Below, in pieces: positions 16,965-25,118 of a DNA stretch of 64,000 nucleotides. The notes under the pieces were generated by a model. It had not been told where the DNA came from, ran no database searches, and saw only the letters and a program-made list of their open reading frames with translations. The position numbers were made by a program, and so were the translations under genes. Numbering within the stretch: the first letter of the stretch is position 1; each line of letters begins with the position of its first letter. This DNA is from Myxococcota bacterium (GTDB taxonomy: Bacteria; Myxococcota_A; UBA796), in assembly GCA_029251165.1 (NCBI GenBank), contig JAQXDW010000072.1, positions 62,001 through 126,000 of the forward strand, given 5' to 3'.

Positions 16965-19029
16965 GACGGTTTCCTCCGATCAGTTCCTTGCGGGCGCTGA
17001 TCTCGATGGTGTAGCGATAGTGAATGTCGGCGCTGCCGCCGGCGGGCAGCGACAGCTTCCAGCACAGCGCCCCATCGACCACGCGGCCATCGGGATCCTG
17101 GACCGTCTTTGGCTCCGGACGGGTCTCGTCGAGGGTCAGCTCGATCCCTTCACCCTCCTCCGCCTGGGGCAGCCGCTCGAAGACCTCCACCTCGACCGGC
17201 CCGGAGAGCCGAGAGCGGACCTCGGTGTGGATGCGGTGCTCCAGAGAAGAGGTCGAGGTGATCATGCCGCGCTCGGCCTGGTGAAAGACCGCGTTCCGAG
17301 CAACGCGAACCTGCTCCTCGATGCCGAGGTTCAGCCGAAGCTCTCCGTGAGCACCGACCGGAGAGAGCCGACCAGTCACGGTATAGGCACCGTCGAGGTA
17401 GACCTGCATCGGACCGGGCAGCAGCGGGCTGGAGAGCGGGTTGACCAGCCGGGCATAGCGAAACGCCTGGGGAGCCTGACGCGGCACACAGCGCAGCAGC
17501 AGCGCGCAGTCGGCATCGGCCTCCATGATCGCGATCTGGTGAAAGCGACCATCGGAGGGAATCGTGACGGCTGGACCGGCCAGATAGCGATGGTAGAAGC
17601 TGGACTGACGAACATCAAAGCAGCCCGACGGCAGGCTCTCTAGCCAGAGGCGCGCTTGCTCCTTACGGAGCGCACGGAGGGCCGCAGAGAACGCCTCGTA
17701 GCGAGACAGATCGCCGCCGCGCTCCTCGATAAAGGACCGGTACGACGCGTCAAGCTCGACCGGAAGCAGCTTGCCGCGCCGGCGGCGATCAGCGGCCGGT
17801 GCCAGCCGCAGCCAGGCGTAGTCGAGCAGCCGACCGGGATCGAGGGTCTTCTCACGCGGCATGGCTTCCTCGGGAGGTGCAGAGCCGCCACCCATTCCGC
17901 CGAACGCTTTGCTCGACTTCGCGCGCTTCCGGAGCGGCTTCTGCGAGCCAACAGAGCTCTCCCGCACAGTGCGCATCGACGCAGCCGGCGGCATCATGGC
18001 TCCGGTCGTGGCCAACGGCGGGGCTGGCGGGGGCGGCGTCGGCGAGCGTCTCTTGGGGACATGGTCGCCCTTGAACGGCGCGCGGCCCGCCCGAACACGA
18101 TGCTGGACATTGGCGTGCTTTGGCTTCGGAGCACTGGGAGGCGGCGAGAGTGCTGGAGCCTTGGGGGCAGCGTCGAAGTCTGAGAACAGCCCATCGAGCC
18201 CCTCAGGCAGTGGGCGCCACCGGCTCGGCTTCGACACAGCCCGCCCGATGCGCCACGAAGAGAGGGTCGGAATCCGAGCGGAGCGGGTCAGGTCTGCCGT
18301 GGAGACGGCGATCGGAACGCCCGACCAGTCCTCTCCGGTCGCCTGGGCCACCCTCGCCCCCATCCACAGCCGCGCACGACTGCCGGCAGTGTCCACGTAG
18401 ACCCGGTACACCGGCGTCCAGCGCGCGCCGGGGATGAAGCAGTCCACCGCGACCTCGATTGCATCCCTGCCGGTCGGCGTCAGGGTGGTGGCCAGGGTGC
18501 GGGTGTAGCGGGTCGAGCGGCCAGCCTGCTGGCGTCGCCGGAGCGCCTCGACCTCCTCCGCGATCGCCTCCAGGCGCGCATCGAGCCGGGTGATGGCGGC
18601 GCGGCTGCAGTCCTGCTCCGCTTCGGCCATGTCATCCACGTCCAGCCACAGCCCGACATCTGGCAGCACCGGTGCTTCGTTGGTGCTGACGGCCTGGATC
18701 GCGATCCGCTCAGCAGAAGCCTTCCGCAGCCGCCACGCACTCCGCTGGCGATTCAGTCGGCCACGCTCGGCCTCCAGTGCACGGAGGGCGGCCTTGTCTT
18801 CTGGCGTCACGCCCTCGACAACCGCCAGCTCCGGCAGCTCCTCTACGGCATCAGCGGTCCCACCACGGACCCGAATCCGCAAGGAGTCACTGGTGAACAG
18901 AAGCGGCATTCCAGGAATGTGGAGGGTCTCGGGCCCCTTCGGAGCCGGGATGTGCCCGACCCGAGTAACGAGCGCGCCGTTTCGATAGATTGTGACTGCG
19001 GTGATCGTAGACTGGAGGATCAAGCTCAT
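16954..19029 (-). CDS. DUF4139 / mucoidy-inhibitor A-like protein (first of pair)
   Basis: A 691-aa paralogue of the next gene, starting MSLILQSTITAVTIYRNGAL, the typical N-terminal beta strand of this family. A coiled coil lies at about 80-175. The DUF4139 core is VDCFIPGARWTPVYRVYV with VAQATGEDW and STADL. A long insert (about 270-400) rich in Pro, Lys and Arg separates the two halves and is probably disordered. It is divergent from the ZorA-like operon, with 80 nt between its start and the 42-aa ORF. Confidence 0.8.
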   Translation of the reverse strand: MSLILQSTITAVTIYRNGALVTRVGHIPAPKGPETLHIPGMPLLFTSDSLRIRVRGGTADAVEELPELAVVEGVTPEDKAALRALEAERGRLNRQRSAWRLRKASAERIAIQAVSTNEAPVLPDVGLWLDVDDMAEAEQDCSRAAITRLDARLEAIAEEVEALRRRQQAGRSTRYTRTLATTLTPTGRDAIEVAVDCFIPGARWTPVYRVYVDTAGSRARLWMGARVAQATGEDWSGVPIAVSTADLTRSARIPTLSSWRIGRAVSKPSRWRPLPEGLDGLFSDFDAAPKAPALSPPPSAPKPKHANVQHRVRAGRAPFKGDHVPKRRSPTPPPPAPPLATTGAMMPPAASMRTVRESSVGSQKPLRKRAKSSKAFGGMGGGSAPPEEAMPREKTLDPGRLLDYAWLRLAPAADRRRRGKLLPVELDASYRSFIEERGGDLSRYEAFSAALRALRKEQARLWLESLPSGCFDVRQSSFYHRYLAGPAVTIPSDGRFHQIAIMEADADCALLLRCVPRQAPQAFRYARLVNPLSSPLLPGPMQVYLDGAYTVTGRLSPVGAHGELRLNLGIEEQVRVARNAVFHQAERGMITSTSSLEHRIHTEVRSRLSGPVEVEVFERLPQAEEGEGIELTLDETRPEPKTVQDPDGRVVDGALCWKLSLPAGGSADIHYRYTIEISARKELIGGNRREP

Positions 19030-19109
19030 AGACGCTCCGATAAGGTCATGAGAGCCATTCTATGGTTTAGATGCTCAGCTTTTCGATAGACGATCCGATT
19101 CCCATCATC

Positions 19110-19238
19110 ATGTCGACTCACTCCCCCCGCATCTCCGCACTTCGCGCCGCTGAGCTTCTGGCCCGTGCGAGAAACCAGCCTGCGCTCGCCGAGCTGCTCG
19201 CGGAGCAACGCCGCATCTTGGAGGCACATCAGCGATGA
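19110..19238 (+). CDS. 42-aa helical ORF coupled to the ZorA-like gene
   Basis: A small ORF encoding 42 residues, predicted as almost one continuous helix (RAAELLARARNQPALAELLA). Its TGA overlaps the ATG of the ZorA-like gene in an ATGA tetramer, and the SD of that gene (GGAGG, 19220-19224) lies inside it. This matches the coupling seen in the rest of the operon. No SD is seen before its own ATG, so it could instead be only a leader. Function unknown; it has not been matched to a named Zorya component. Confidence 0.5.
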   Translation: MSTHSPRISALRAAELLARARNQPALAELLAEQRRILEAHQR

Positions 19239-20914
19239 GCGAACTTGTCATGGATCCCCGCGCAGTGGTCGCCGTATTTTGGATGCTGGCGGCCGTTGAG
19301 ATTGTCTGGACCATCCGACTGGTTCGTGGCCGGGCCGGCAGAAGGCACGCCATCGCTGAGCTCGTGATGAGCGGCGATCTCTCCGCCGCGCTCACCGAGT
19401 GGCTTGCCGCCTGGGGACAGCGTCGCGAAGACGGCACCCCCCTCATCCGGAGTGGCCGGCTCGTCCTCGCGGATGCCCCGCCCGCCCTGCTCGGCACCCT
19501 CCCCTACAGCCCCGTCGGCCTCGCACCGGGGCTTCTCACTGCGCTCGGTGTCCTCGGCACCTTCCTCGGCATCCACGGCGGACTCGCGGCGATCGACCTC
19601 GGCGCGATGGGCTCCACCGAGAGCCTCCTGTCCGCAGCCTCCGGGCTGATGGACGGCATGAAGACCGCATTCGCCACCTCAGTCGCTGGCATGCAGTACG
19701 CGGCAATCTCGATGGTCCTGCTCGCAGGGAGCGCGGCGTGGCGACGGCGGTGGGCCGACGGCGAGCGCGACCGGTGGCGGAGCCTGGTGGCTGTCGGCGG
19801 CGCAGACGGCATCGGGCAGGCCGCTGCCGCAATGGCCGACGCCGCTGACCGGCTCGCATCCGCGATGGCCGGCCAGCAGGACAACCTCATCCGAGAGGTC
19901 ATCACCGCGTTCCAGGAAGAGGCCCTCGCGCCCCTCACCGCGCGCCTCGAAGAGTCTGCGGTCATCTCCAGGCAGACCGCTGAGGCCGTCGGCACCCTGG
20001 AGCAGAGCCTCGGCGGCATCACCGTCCGACTGGCCGACTCCGTCACGATCCTCGATCGGTTCAACCAAGAGACCCACACCCGACTCCAGGCCTTCACCGC
20101 AGACATGTCGACCACCCTCGATCGCTTTCAGACCGGCAGCCAGGCCGCGCTGGAGCAGACCGGAGCGGCGATCCGCTCCGCAGTCGACGAGAGCATCACC
20201 GGGATGAGCCGACAGCGAGATGCCTTCGAGGAGAGCGCACAGACCGCTGCGGCGACCTTCCGGGGCATCCGTGAAGAGCTGCAGGCCGCGCTGACCACCC
20301 AGTCCGCAGAGCAGCGCGAGAACCTCGCCGCCCTCCGCGACGCCAACCTCGCGGTCATCGACCGCGCTGAGCAGGCCTACACCCGGCAAGCCGACACCAT
20401 CACCCAGGTCGGCCAGACGGCAGTCTCCACGATGAAGGAGGCCGGCGTCGCGCTCGATGACCAGCTCACCCGATTCCGCTCCGAGTACGCCGAGCAGCTC
20501 CAGGTCTTCCTCACCCACCAGACCCGCCAGCTCGACACCGTCCTCGACCGGCACCGCCAGGGTCTCACCGGGGTCATCGACCGGCTGGAGGGGGCCTTCA
20601 GCGACGAGTACACCCGCCGGATGGAGCTGTCCGCAGAGGTCGACCGCACCATCATCCACCTCAAGGAAGGCGTCGGCGTGCTCAACGACCTCGCCGAGAG
20701 CCTGGGACTGAACAGCGCTGCACGGCTCGCACAGCTGGTCACCCTCTCTGAGCAGATGACGGGCCAGACTGCTGGCCTGGAGGAGAGCTACCGTGCCCTC
20801 TCCGACCAATATGCGACGGCCCTCTCCGAGCTGGACGCCTCGGCAACGAAGCTGTGCGAGGGGCTCTACCGAGCCGCAGACACGCTGGTCACGGCCTCGA
20901 GGCGAGTGGCATGA
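19235..20914 (+). CDS. ZorA-like MotA/TolQ-family proton-channel protein with long coiled-coil tail
   Basis: A 559-aa inner-membrane protein. TM1 is at about 10-30. TM2 is in the stretch PGLLTALGVLGTFLGIHGGL (about 98-117), and TM3 is in GMKTAFATSVAGMQYAAISM and the residues after it (about 141-169). This is the MotA/ExbB-type core in the form seen in ZorA. From about 175 to the end the protein is a long helical tail with heptad-like spacing and many Gln, Glu and Arg residues. Stator proteins such as MotA, TolQ and ExbB lack such a tail; ZorA of the Zorya anti-phage systems has one. GGAGG lies 10 nt before the ATG. The stop overlaps the ZorB-like start (ATGA). Confidence 0.75.
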   Translation: MSELVMDPRAVVAVFWMLAAVEIVWTIRLVRGRAGRRHAIAELVMSGDLSAALTEWLAAWGQRREDGTPLIRSGRLVLADAPPALLGTLPYSPVGLAPGLLTALGVLGTFLGIHGGLAAIDLGAMGSTESLLSAASGLMDGMKTAFATSVAGMQYAAISMVLLAGSAAWRRRWADGERDRWRSLVAVGGADGIGQAAAAMADAADRLASAMAGQQDNLIREVITAFQEEALAPLTARLEESAVISRQTAEAVGTLEQSLGGITVRLADSVTILDRFNQETHTRLQAFTADMSTTLDRFQTGSQAALEQTGAAIRSAVDESITGMSRQRDAFEESAQTAAATFRGIREELQAALTTQSAEQRENLAALRDANLAVIDRAEQAYTRQADTITQVGQTAVSTMKEAGVALDDQLTRFRSEYAEQLQVFLTHQTRQLDTVLDRHRQGLTGVIDRLEGAFSDEYTRRMELSAEVDRTIIHLKEGVGVLNDLAESLGLNSAARLAQLVTLSEQMTGQTAGLEESYRALSDQYATALSELDASATKLCEGLYRAADTLVTASRRVA

Positions 20915-21534
20915 ACGGCGGCGACAACACCGGAATCTGGCTGTCCATCGGCGATCTGATGAGCGGACTGATGCTGTTCTTCGCCCTGCTGTTCATCAGC
21001 GTGCTCGCGAAGCTGCAGGAGGCACAGGAGCAGACCCTGGACACGCGGACCGCTGTGATCACCGCACTGGCGGAGGCCCTCGAAGAGAACGACCTGAGCG
21101 TCGAGGCCGCGGAGAATGGCGAGATCGTGTTCGCCGAGGAGATGCTCTTCGACGCTGGAAGCGCAGCGCTGACCCCACAGGGTGCAGACCTGCTCGCCCG
21201 GCTCGCCCCCGTCTACGCCGACGTCATCCTCTCCAACCCTGAATTCGATGCTGAGGTCGCTCGGGTCATCCTGGAGGGCCACACCTCCTCAGAGGGCGGC
21301 GAGCTGTACAACCTCGACCTCTCTCTGCGACGCGCCAGCAGCGTCGCCGCCGGCATGCTCGCCCCGTCCGTCGTCTACCAAGCCCCCGACCATGCCAGAA
21401 GGCTCAAGGGCAAGCTCTATCCCGCCGGAAGAGGCCCATGGGACGCCTCTGAGTCGGTCGTGGAGAGCGACCGGCGGGTGGTGCTGCGGCTGCAATTCCA
21501 GGGCGACAAGTTCGTGACCTGGGTGGTCAATTGA
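20911..21534 (+). CDS. ZorB-like MotB/OmpA-family protein
   Basis: A 207-aa partner of the ZorA-like channel. A single N-terminal TM (about 10-32) has a buried acid in WLSIGDLMSGLMLFFALLF (Asp15), the expected proton-carrying residue of MotB/ZorB. The periplasmic OmpA-like domain (about 60-200) has EEMLFDAGSAALTPQGADLL and ILEGHTSSEG for peptidoglycan binding. The ATG at 20911 was chosen over an upstream in-frame codon because it makes the ATGA overlap and places the TM at the N-terminus. It overlaps the next gene by TTGA. Confidence 0.78.
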   Translation: MNGGDNTGIWLSIGDLMSGLMLFFALLFISVLAKLQEAQEQTLDTRTAVITALAEALEENDLSVEAAENGEIVFAEEMLFDAGSAALTPQGADLLARLAPVYADVILSNPEFDAEVARVILEGHTSSEGGELYNLDLSLRRASSVAAGMLAPSVVYQAPDHARRLKGKLYPAGRGPWDASESVVESDRRVVLRLQFQGDKFVTWVVN

Positions 21535-22262
21535 CCGCCCTGGCTCAGCTCGCTGCGCGACATGCCGGTGCCTGGTCCAGCGGTGATCCCACCCCGCCTC
21601 GAGCGCCCTCCGTTCTCCTGGACGTGCTCCTCAGCGGCGGCCCGATCCGGCCGCTGGAGTGGCTCCACCTGCTCCGCTACAAGCCTGATCTCGACGCCGA
21701 CCTTCCCGACAGCGGCCTCGCCAGCGCCGAGGCCATCTGGCGAGCATCGACGAACGACTCGATGCTCCGAGAGCTGCTGCTGGGCCAGCTCGCTGCGGGA
21801 CTCTGCGGAGATGGCGGGCTGTGCGACTCGCTGATCACCGCATTCCACGCCTGCCGGCCGCTTGCAGACGCCGAGCCACACCTCCAGAAGGTGATCGCGG
21901 CGCTGCTCGTAATGGAGAAGGAGCCGGCCACGCTGCTGCGGCTGCTGGTGCAGCAGCAGCGCACCCCCAGGGAGCTGCTGGTTCGAACGGGGCTCCCAGA
22001 GGTGGCGCTGATGGGGCGGCTGGTAGACGGGATTGGGGCGGTAATTGGCGAGGAGGGATTCGGCGGCTGGCTGGTGGGCGGCGTGGCTGAGATGGCCGAG
22101 GAAGTCGCGGATCGGGTGGCAGAGGCGGTGCTGGCGTGTGGTGGAAGTGGCGATAGTCAGGTTCAGTGGTGGCTGAAGAATGGATACGGAGAGGGCGTGG
22201 TGGGCTCGCGATGGCGGTGGCTGTCGGAGGATGGAAAGCAGCGGCTGCGCGCGCTGACCTGA
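21531..22262 (+). CDS. Unclassified third gene of the Zor-like operon
   Basis: A 243-aa helical protein starting at TTG, which overlaps the ZorB-like stop by 4 nt. No signal peptide, TM segment or catalytic motif stands out. Residues about 30-110 and 115-205 are two Leu-rich helical blocks, and the C-terminus is Trp-rich (QWWLKNGYGEG, SRWRWLSEDG). It occupies the position of ZorC in type I Zorya but is much shorter, and I could not see a convincing EH-signature domain. The last third uses more G-ending codons than its neighbours. It may be a diverged or shortened ZorC, or a new effector or adaptor. Confidence 0.7.
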   Translation: MTALAQLAARHAGAWSSGDPTPPRAPSVLLDVLLSGGPIRPLEWLHLLRYKPDLDADLPDSGLASAEAIWRASTNDSMLRELLLGQLAAGLCGDGGLCDSLITAFHACRPLADAEPHLQKVIAALLVMEKEPATLLRLLVQQQRTPRELLVRTGLPEVALMGRLVDGIGAVIGEEGFGGWLVGGVAEMAEEVADRVAEAVLACGGSGDSQVQWWLKNGYGEGVVGSRWRWLSEDGKQRLRALT

Positions 22263-22413
22263 GGACCGCTGGTCGAGGCCTAAGAGGCTCCGAAGAGCGC
22301 AAGCACGGCACGATGTTCGTTCGCTCCGGCGGCCCCATCAGCGACGAGCACGACGCCAGGTGCAGCGGTTGTTCACTTCGGCAGTGTAGCCGGCGCCTCG
22401 ACAGACCGGAGCC

Positions 22414-23619
22414 TCACCCCTTGAGCACGCCAGTCACCCCAGAGTCCGCGAGCAGACCACGCCGCGGCGGCTTGTCCCACGGCACCTCTCCTCGGATCAG
22501 GCCGCGGCCCCACACCCCGACGAAGACGGAGAGCAGGAACCACGGCCAGACCAGCCGCCGCAGCGGAACGTGGAGGAGCTGACCGAGGTCCTCGTCGTCG
22601 GCAAGACAGGCCCCAGCGGCGAGGACGATGTCGAGCCCGAACAGGCTCAGCAGCCCCACCGCCAGCGCCTCGGGAGAGGTCCAGCTCAGCAGCCGAAGGA
22701 GCGGCGGCAGCGACAGCGGGACGAGCAGGTACATCAGGACGTGCACAAACAACAGGTTGGGCATTCCAAACAGCCCGAGCCTGTCCAGGCGCAGGAACGA
22801 GCGGCGGTGCTTCCAGAGACACTGGATGTAGCCACGCATCCAGCGTCGTCGCTGGCGGAACAGCCCGACGAGGGTGTCGGGAGACTCTGTGAACGCCAGC
22901 GCCTTTGGCTGAAACAGGATGGTGCGCCGGTCGGCCTGGAGGCTGAGCGTGAGGTCGGTGTCCTCGACGACGGTGTCCGAGGAGAAGCCCCCCACAGCCG
23001 CCAGCGCCTCAGGACGAAAGCTGCACGCTGCCCCTGGAATCGTGGTGATGCAGCCGATGGCCGCCTGTGCACGCCGCGCGACGTTCAGGCCGATGATGTA
23101 CTCCACGCTCTGCCAGATGTTCAGCCAGGACAGCCGGTTTCCGACCTTCACGTTGCTGGCGACGGCGTCGGTGTCAGGATCCAGCAGCGGCACACAGAGC
23201 AGCCGGAGGGTGTCGGGAGCGACGAGGGTGTCGGCATCCACGGTGACGATGTGATCGCCACGCGCGGCTGCGATTCCCGCGTTGAGGGCCGCCGCTTTCC
23301 CGAGGTTGTCCACCTGCTTGAGCGCCGTCACACCAGCCGCGACGGCGATCGGGTGGGTCGCGTCTGAGGAGCCGTCGTCGATGACGATGATCTCGAAGTC
23401 GGGATGATCGGAGGCCTGCACCGAGCGGATGGTGCCCGCGATCACCGCCTCCTCATTGAACGCCGGGATCAGCACCGTGACCATCGGCAGCGCACCGCGC
23501 GTCGGCAGCGGGTGCAGCCGACGACGACGCAGATCGATCAGCGCCAGGGCCACCAGCAGGGCAAGTCGGAAGGTGACCAGCCCAGAGATGACCAGGACGA
23601 TTGCGTCCCAGGGAGTCAT
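22414..23619 (-). CDS. Membrane glycosyltransferase family 2 (PgaC/BcsA-like)
   Basis: A 401-aa processive-type GT2. There is one N-terminal TM (about 5-30). The catalytic domain has TVLIPAFNEE, IIVIDDGSSD, VDADT (metal-binding DXD), VVEDTDLTLS and QRRRWMRG (the Q..RW motif). About three further TM segments lie at 295-385. It probably polymerises an exported polysaccharide from a UDP-sugar. The start follows the stop of the upstream lipoprotein by only 3 nt. It converges on the Zor-like operon with a 151-nt gap. Confidence 0.85.
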   Translation of the reverse strand: MTPWDAIVLVISGLVTFRLALLVALALIDLRRRRLHPLPTRGALPMVTVLIPAFNEEAVIAGTIRSVQASDHPDFEIIVIDDGSSDATHPIAVAAGVTALKQVDNLGKAAALNAGIAAARGDHIVTVDADTLVAPDTLRLLCVPLLDPDTDAVASNVKVGNRLSWLNIWQSVEYIIGLNVARRAQAAIGCITTIPGAACSFRPEALAAVGGFSSDTVVEDTDLTLSLQADRRTILFQPKALAFTESPDTLVGLFRQRRRWMRGYIQCLWKHRRSFLRLDRLGLFGMPNLLFVHVLMYLLVPLSLPPLLRLLSWTSPEALAVGLLSLFGLDIVLAAGACLADDEDLGQLLHVPLRRLVWPWFLLSVFVGVWGRGLIRGEVPWDKPPRRGLLADSGVTGVLKG

Positions 23620-23622
23620 TCC

Positions 23623-24588
23623 TCAGGGACAGTCGCAGGGTGCGCTGAGGTCGGCACAGGTGTCCTGCATGCAGGCCAGGCGCTCAGCAGTGCCGTCGAG
23701 AACCACCATGAAGTCTGCGGTCGCGGCCGGATCATGGACCACCGCAGCGGCCGACGAGTGGATGCCTGGGGCGATGATGCTGGCGATGGGGCCGTCGTGA
23801 TCGTTGCTGTGAGAGAGGGTGGTTCCCGACGGCATGGCGTCCGAGACAACCATCGGCAGCACCGTGACGCGCGCTCCAAACCGCCCGACCTCAGCCTCCA
23901 GCGCCGACAGCGCCGCCGTCTCCGCGAGCCGGGCCGTCGCCATCGGGACGCCGCCGTTGTGGACCTGAAGGGTGACCGGGGCGGTGAGGATGCGCTGCCG
24001 CCGCGGCGGCGACTCGGTGTAGGTCAGCGGAGGCCACGCCGCGAGGGACTCATCGAGGACAAAGCCAAACATCTGACAGCCGCTCCGGGCGACATCGCAG
24101 GGCTCGATGCGCTCGCCCCACAGCCCGAAGATGATGTCCTTGACCCCAGCACCGATCTCCGAGGTGAACAGAAACGGCTCGTCGAGTCGATCGGCGAACA
24201 CGGTCTGGACGGCAAGATCGATGTCCTTGCCGTCCTCCGTCAGCACCGTCACGCCCAGCCACACCTCTCCCTCCCGGGCGACGTCCACCGGACCATGCCC
24301 GGCAGCGGTGTGCTGAACAGAGACCTCGACCGAGAGAATGCCGTCGCTGTAGCGGACAGTGTCCGGAGACAGCCCCCAGACTGCCGGGCGCTCCGAGCAA
24401 GACGCGGCACGACAGGCCGCGAGGGCATCGGCATCGGTCAGCGCCTCCGAGCAGACCTGCGCGACACAGTCCTGGAAGGACGCAGGCTCACCGGAGAGGT
24501 CGATGGAAGAGGCTGGCGGTGTAGCCGGCGGAGCCGGGTCGTCGCAGCCGACGAGGAGTGCAATGAGCAGTGACATCGCCGGCAGCAT
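23623..24588 (-). CDS. Hypothetical lipoprotein
   Basis: A 321-aa lipoprotein. The signal peptide ends in a lipobox (LLVGC), so the protein is anchored by Cys15. Cys pairs (CVAQVC, CRAASC, CMQDTC, CDCP) suggest disulfides in the periplasm. The middle region is beta-rich. No known domain is recognised. It is apparently co-transcribed with the glycosyltransferase, whose ATG lies 3 nt downstream of its stop, so a role in envelope polysaccharide assembly is possible. Confidence 0.7.
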   Translation of the reverse strand: MLPAMSLLIALLVGCDDPAPPATPPASSIDLSGEPASFQDCVAQVCSEALTDADALAACRAASCSERPAVWGLSPDTVRYSDGILSVEVSVQHTAAGHGPVDVAREGEVWLGVTVLTEDGKDIDLAVQTVFADRLDEPFLFTSEIGAGVKDIIFGLWGERIEPCDVARSGCQMFGFVLDESLAAWPPLTYTESPPRRQRILTAPVTLQVHNGGVPMATARLAETAALSALEAEVGRFGARVTVLPMVVSDAMPSGTTLSHSNDHDGPIASIIAPGIHSSAAAVVHDPAATADFMVVLDGTAERLACMQDTCADLSAPCDCP

Positions 24589-24606
24589 ACCCCGCCACGC
24601 CGACGC

Positions 24607-25002
24607 TCAGCCGGTCCAGGCCTTCTTCAGTCCGTTCGGCGGCGGGATGTCCACCTCGAAGGTGTGCTGGTTGGCATCGATCTGGGTCTTTCCGTAGACC
24701 ACGACCTGGAGCCCCGAGGGGGTACGACCGCTGCCGATGGTCGTGCGCTGGACGGTGACCGGGTAGACCTCGTCGAAGCCATCGTCGTAGCTTGCGAACG
24801 CGTTGCTGCCGTGCTGCTCACGGACGTACTCGCCGAGCGCACGCACAGCGAACACCAGCTCGGGGCGGTACAGCCGCATGTCCCGCGCGATCTCGCCGCT
24901 GGAGAAGCACTGATCGGTGCCGATGTGGTAGTCGACGAGCGCCATCGCGACCGTCTTCCAGTTCGGATCGTTCTCGATGGTGTCTTTGATGCGTCGAGAC
25001 AT
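24607..25002 (-). CDS. 131-aa unknown protein paired with the WGR-PARP
   Basis: A 131-aa soluble protein with no recognised family. Residues about 8-65 look all-helical (MALVDYHIG, SSGEIARDMR, FAVRALGEYVREQ) and could form a winged-helix or small helical adaptor. Residues 75-125 look beta-rich (LQVVVYGKTQID, HTFEVDIPPP). AAGGA lies 6 nt before the ATG. It follows the PARP gene on the same strand after a 116-nt gap, so it may share its promoter or have its own. The pairing suggests a partner or regulator, but this is inference. Confidence 0.65.
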   Translation of the reverse strand: MSRRIKDTIENDPNWKTVAMALVDYHIGTDQCFSSGEIARDMRLYRPELVFAVRALGEYVREQHGSNAFASYDDGFDEVYPVTVQRTTIGSGRTPSGLQVVVYGKTQIDANQHTFEVDIPPPNGLKKAWTG

Positions 25003-25118
25003 AGAGAATCCTTGTCTTCAGAGGGCCTCACCACAGCTCACCTGTGATGAAGGCGAGAGACTCAAATTGATCAGGTTGGGAGTAGACCACTCATACATCA
25101 CCCTGAGGGAGTATGGGA

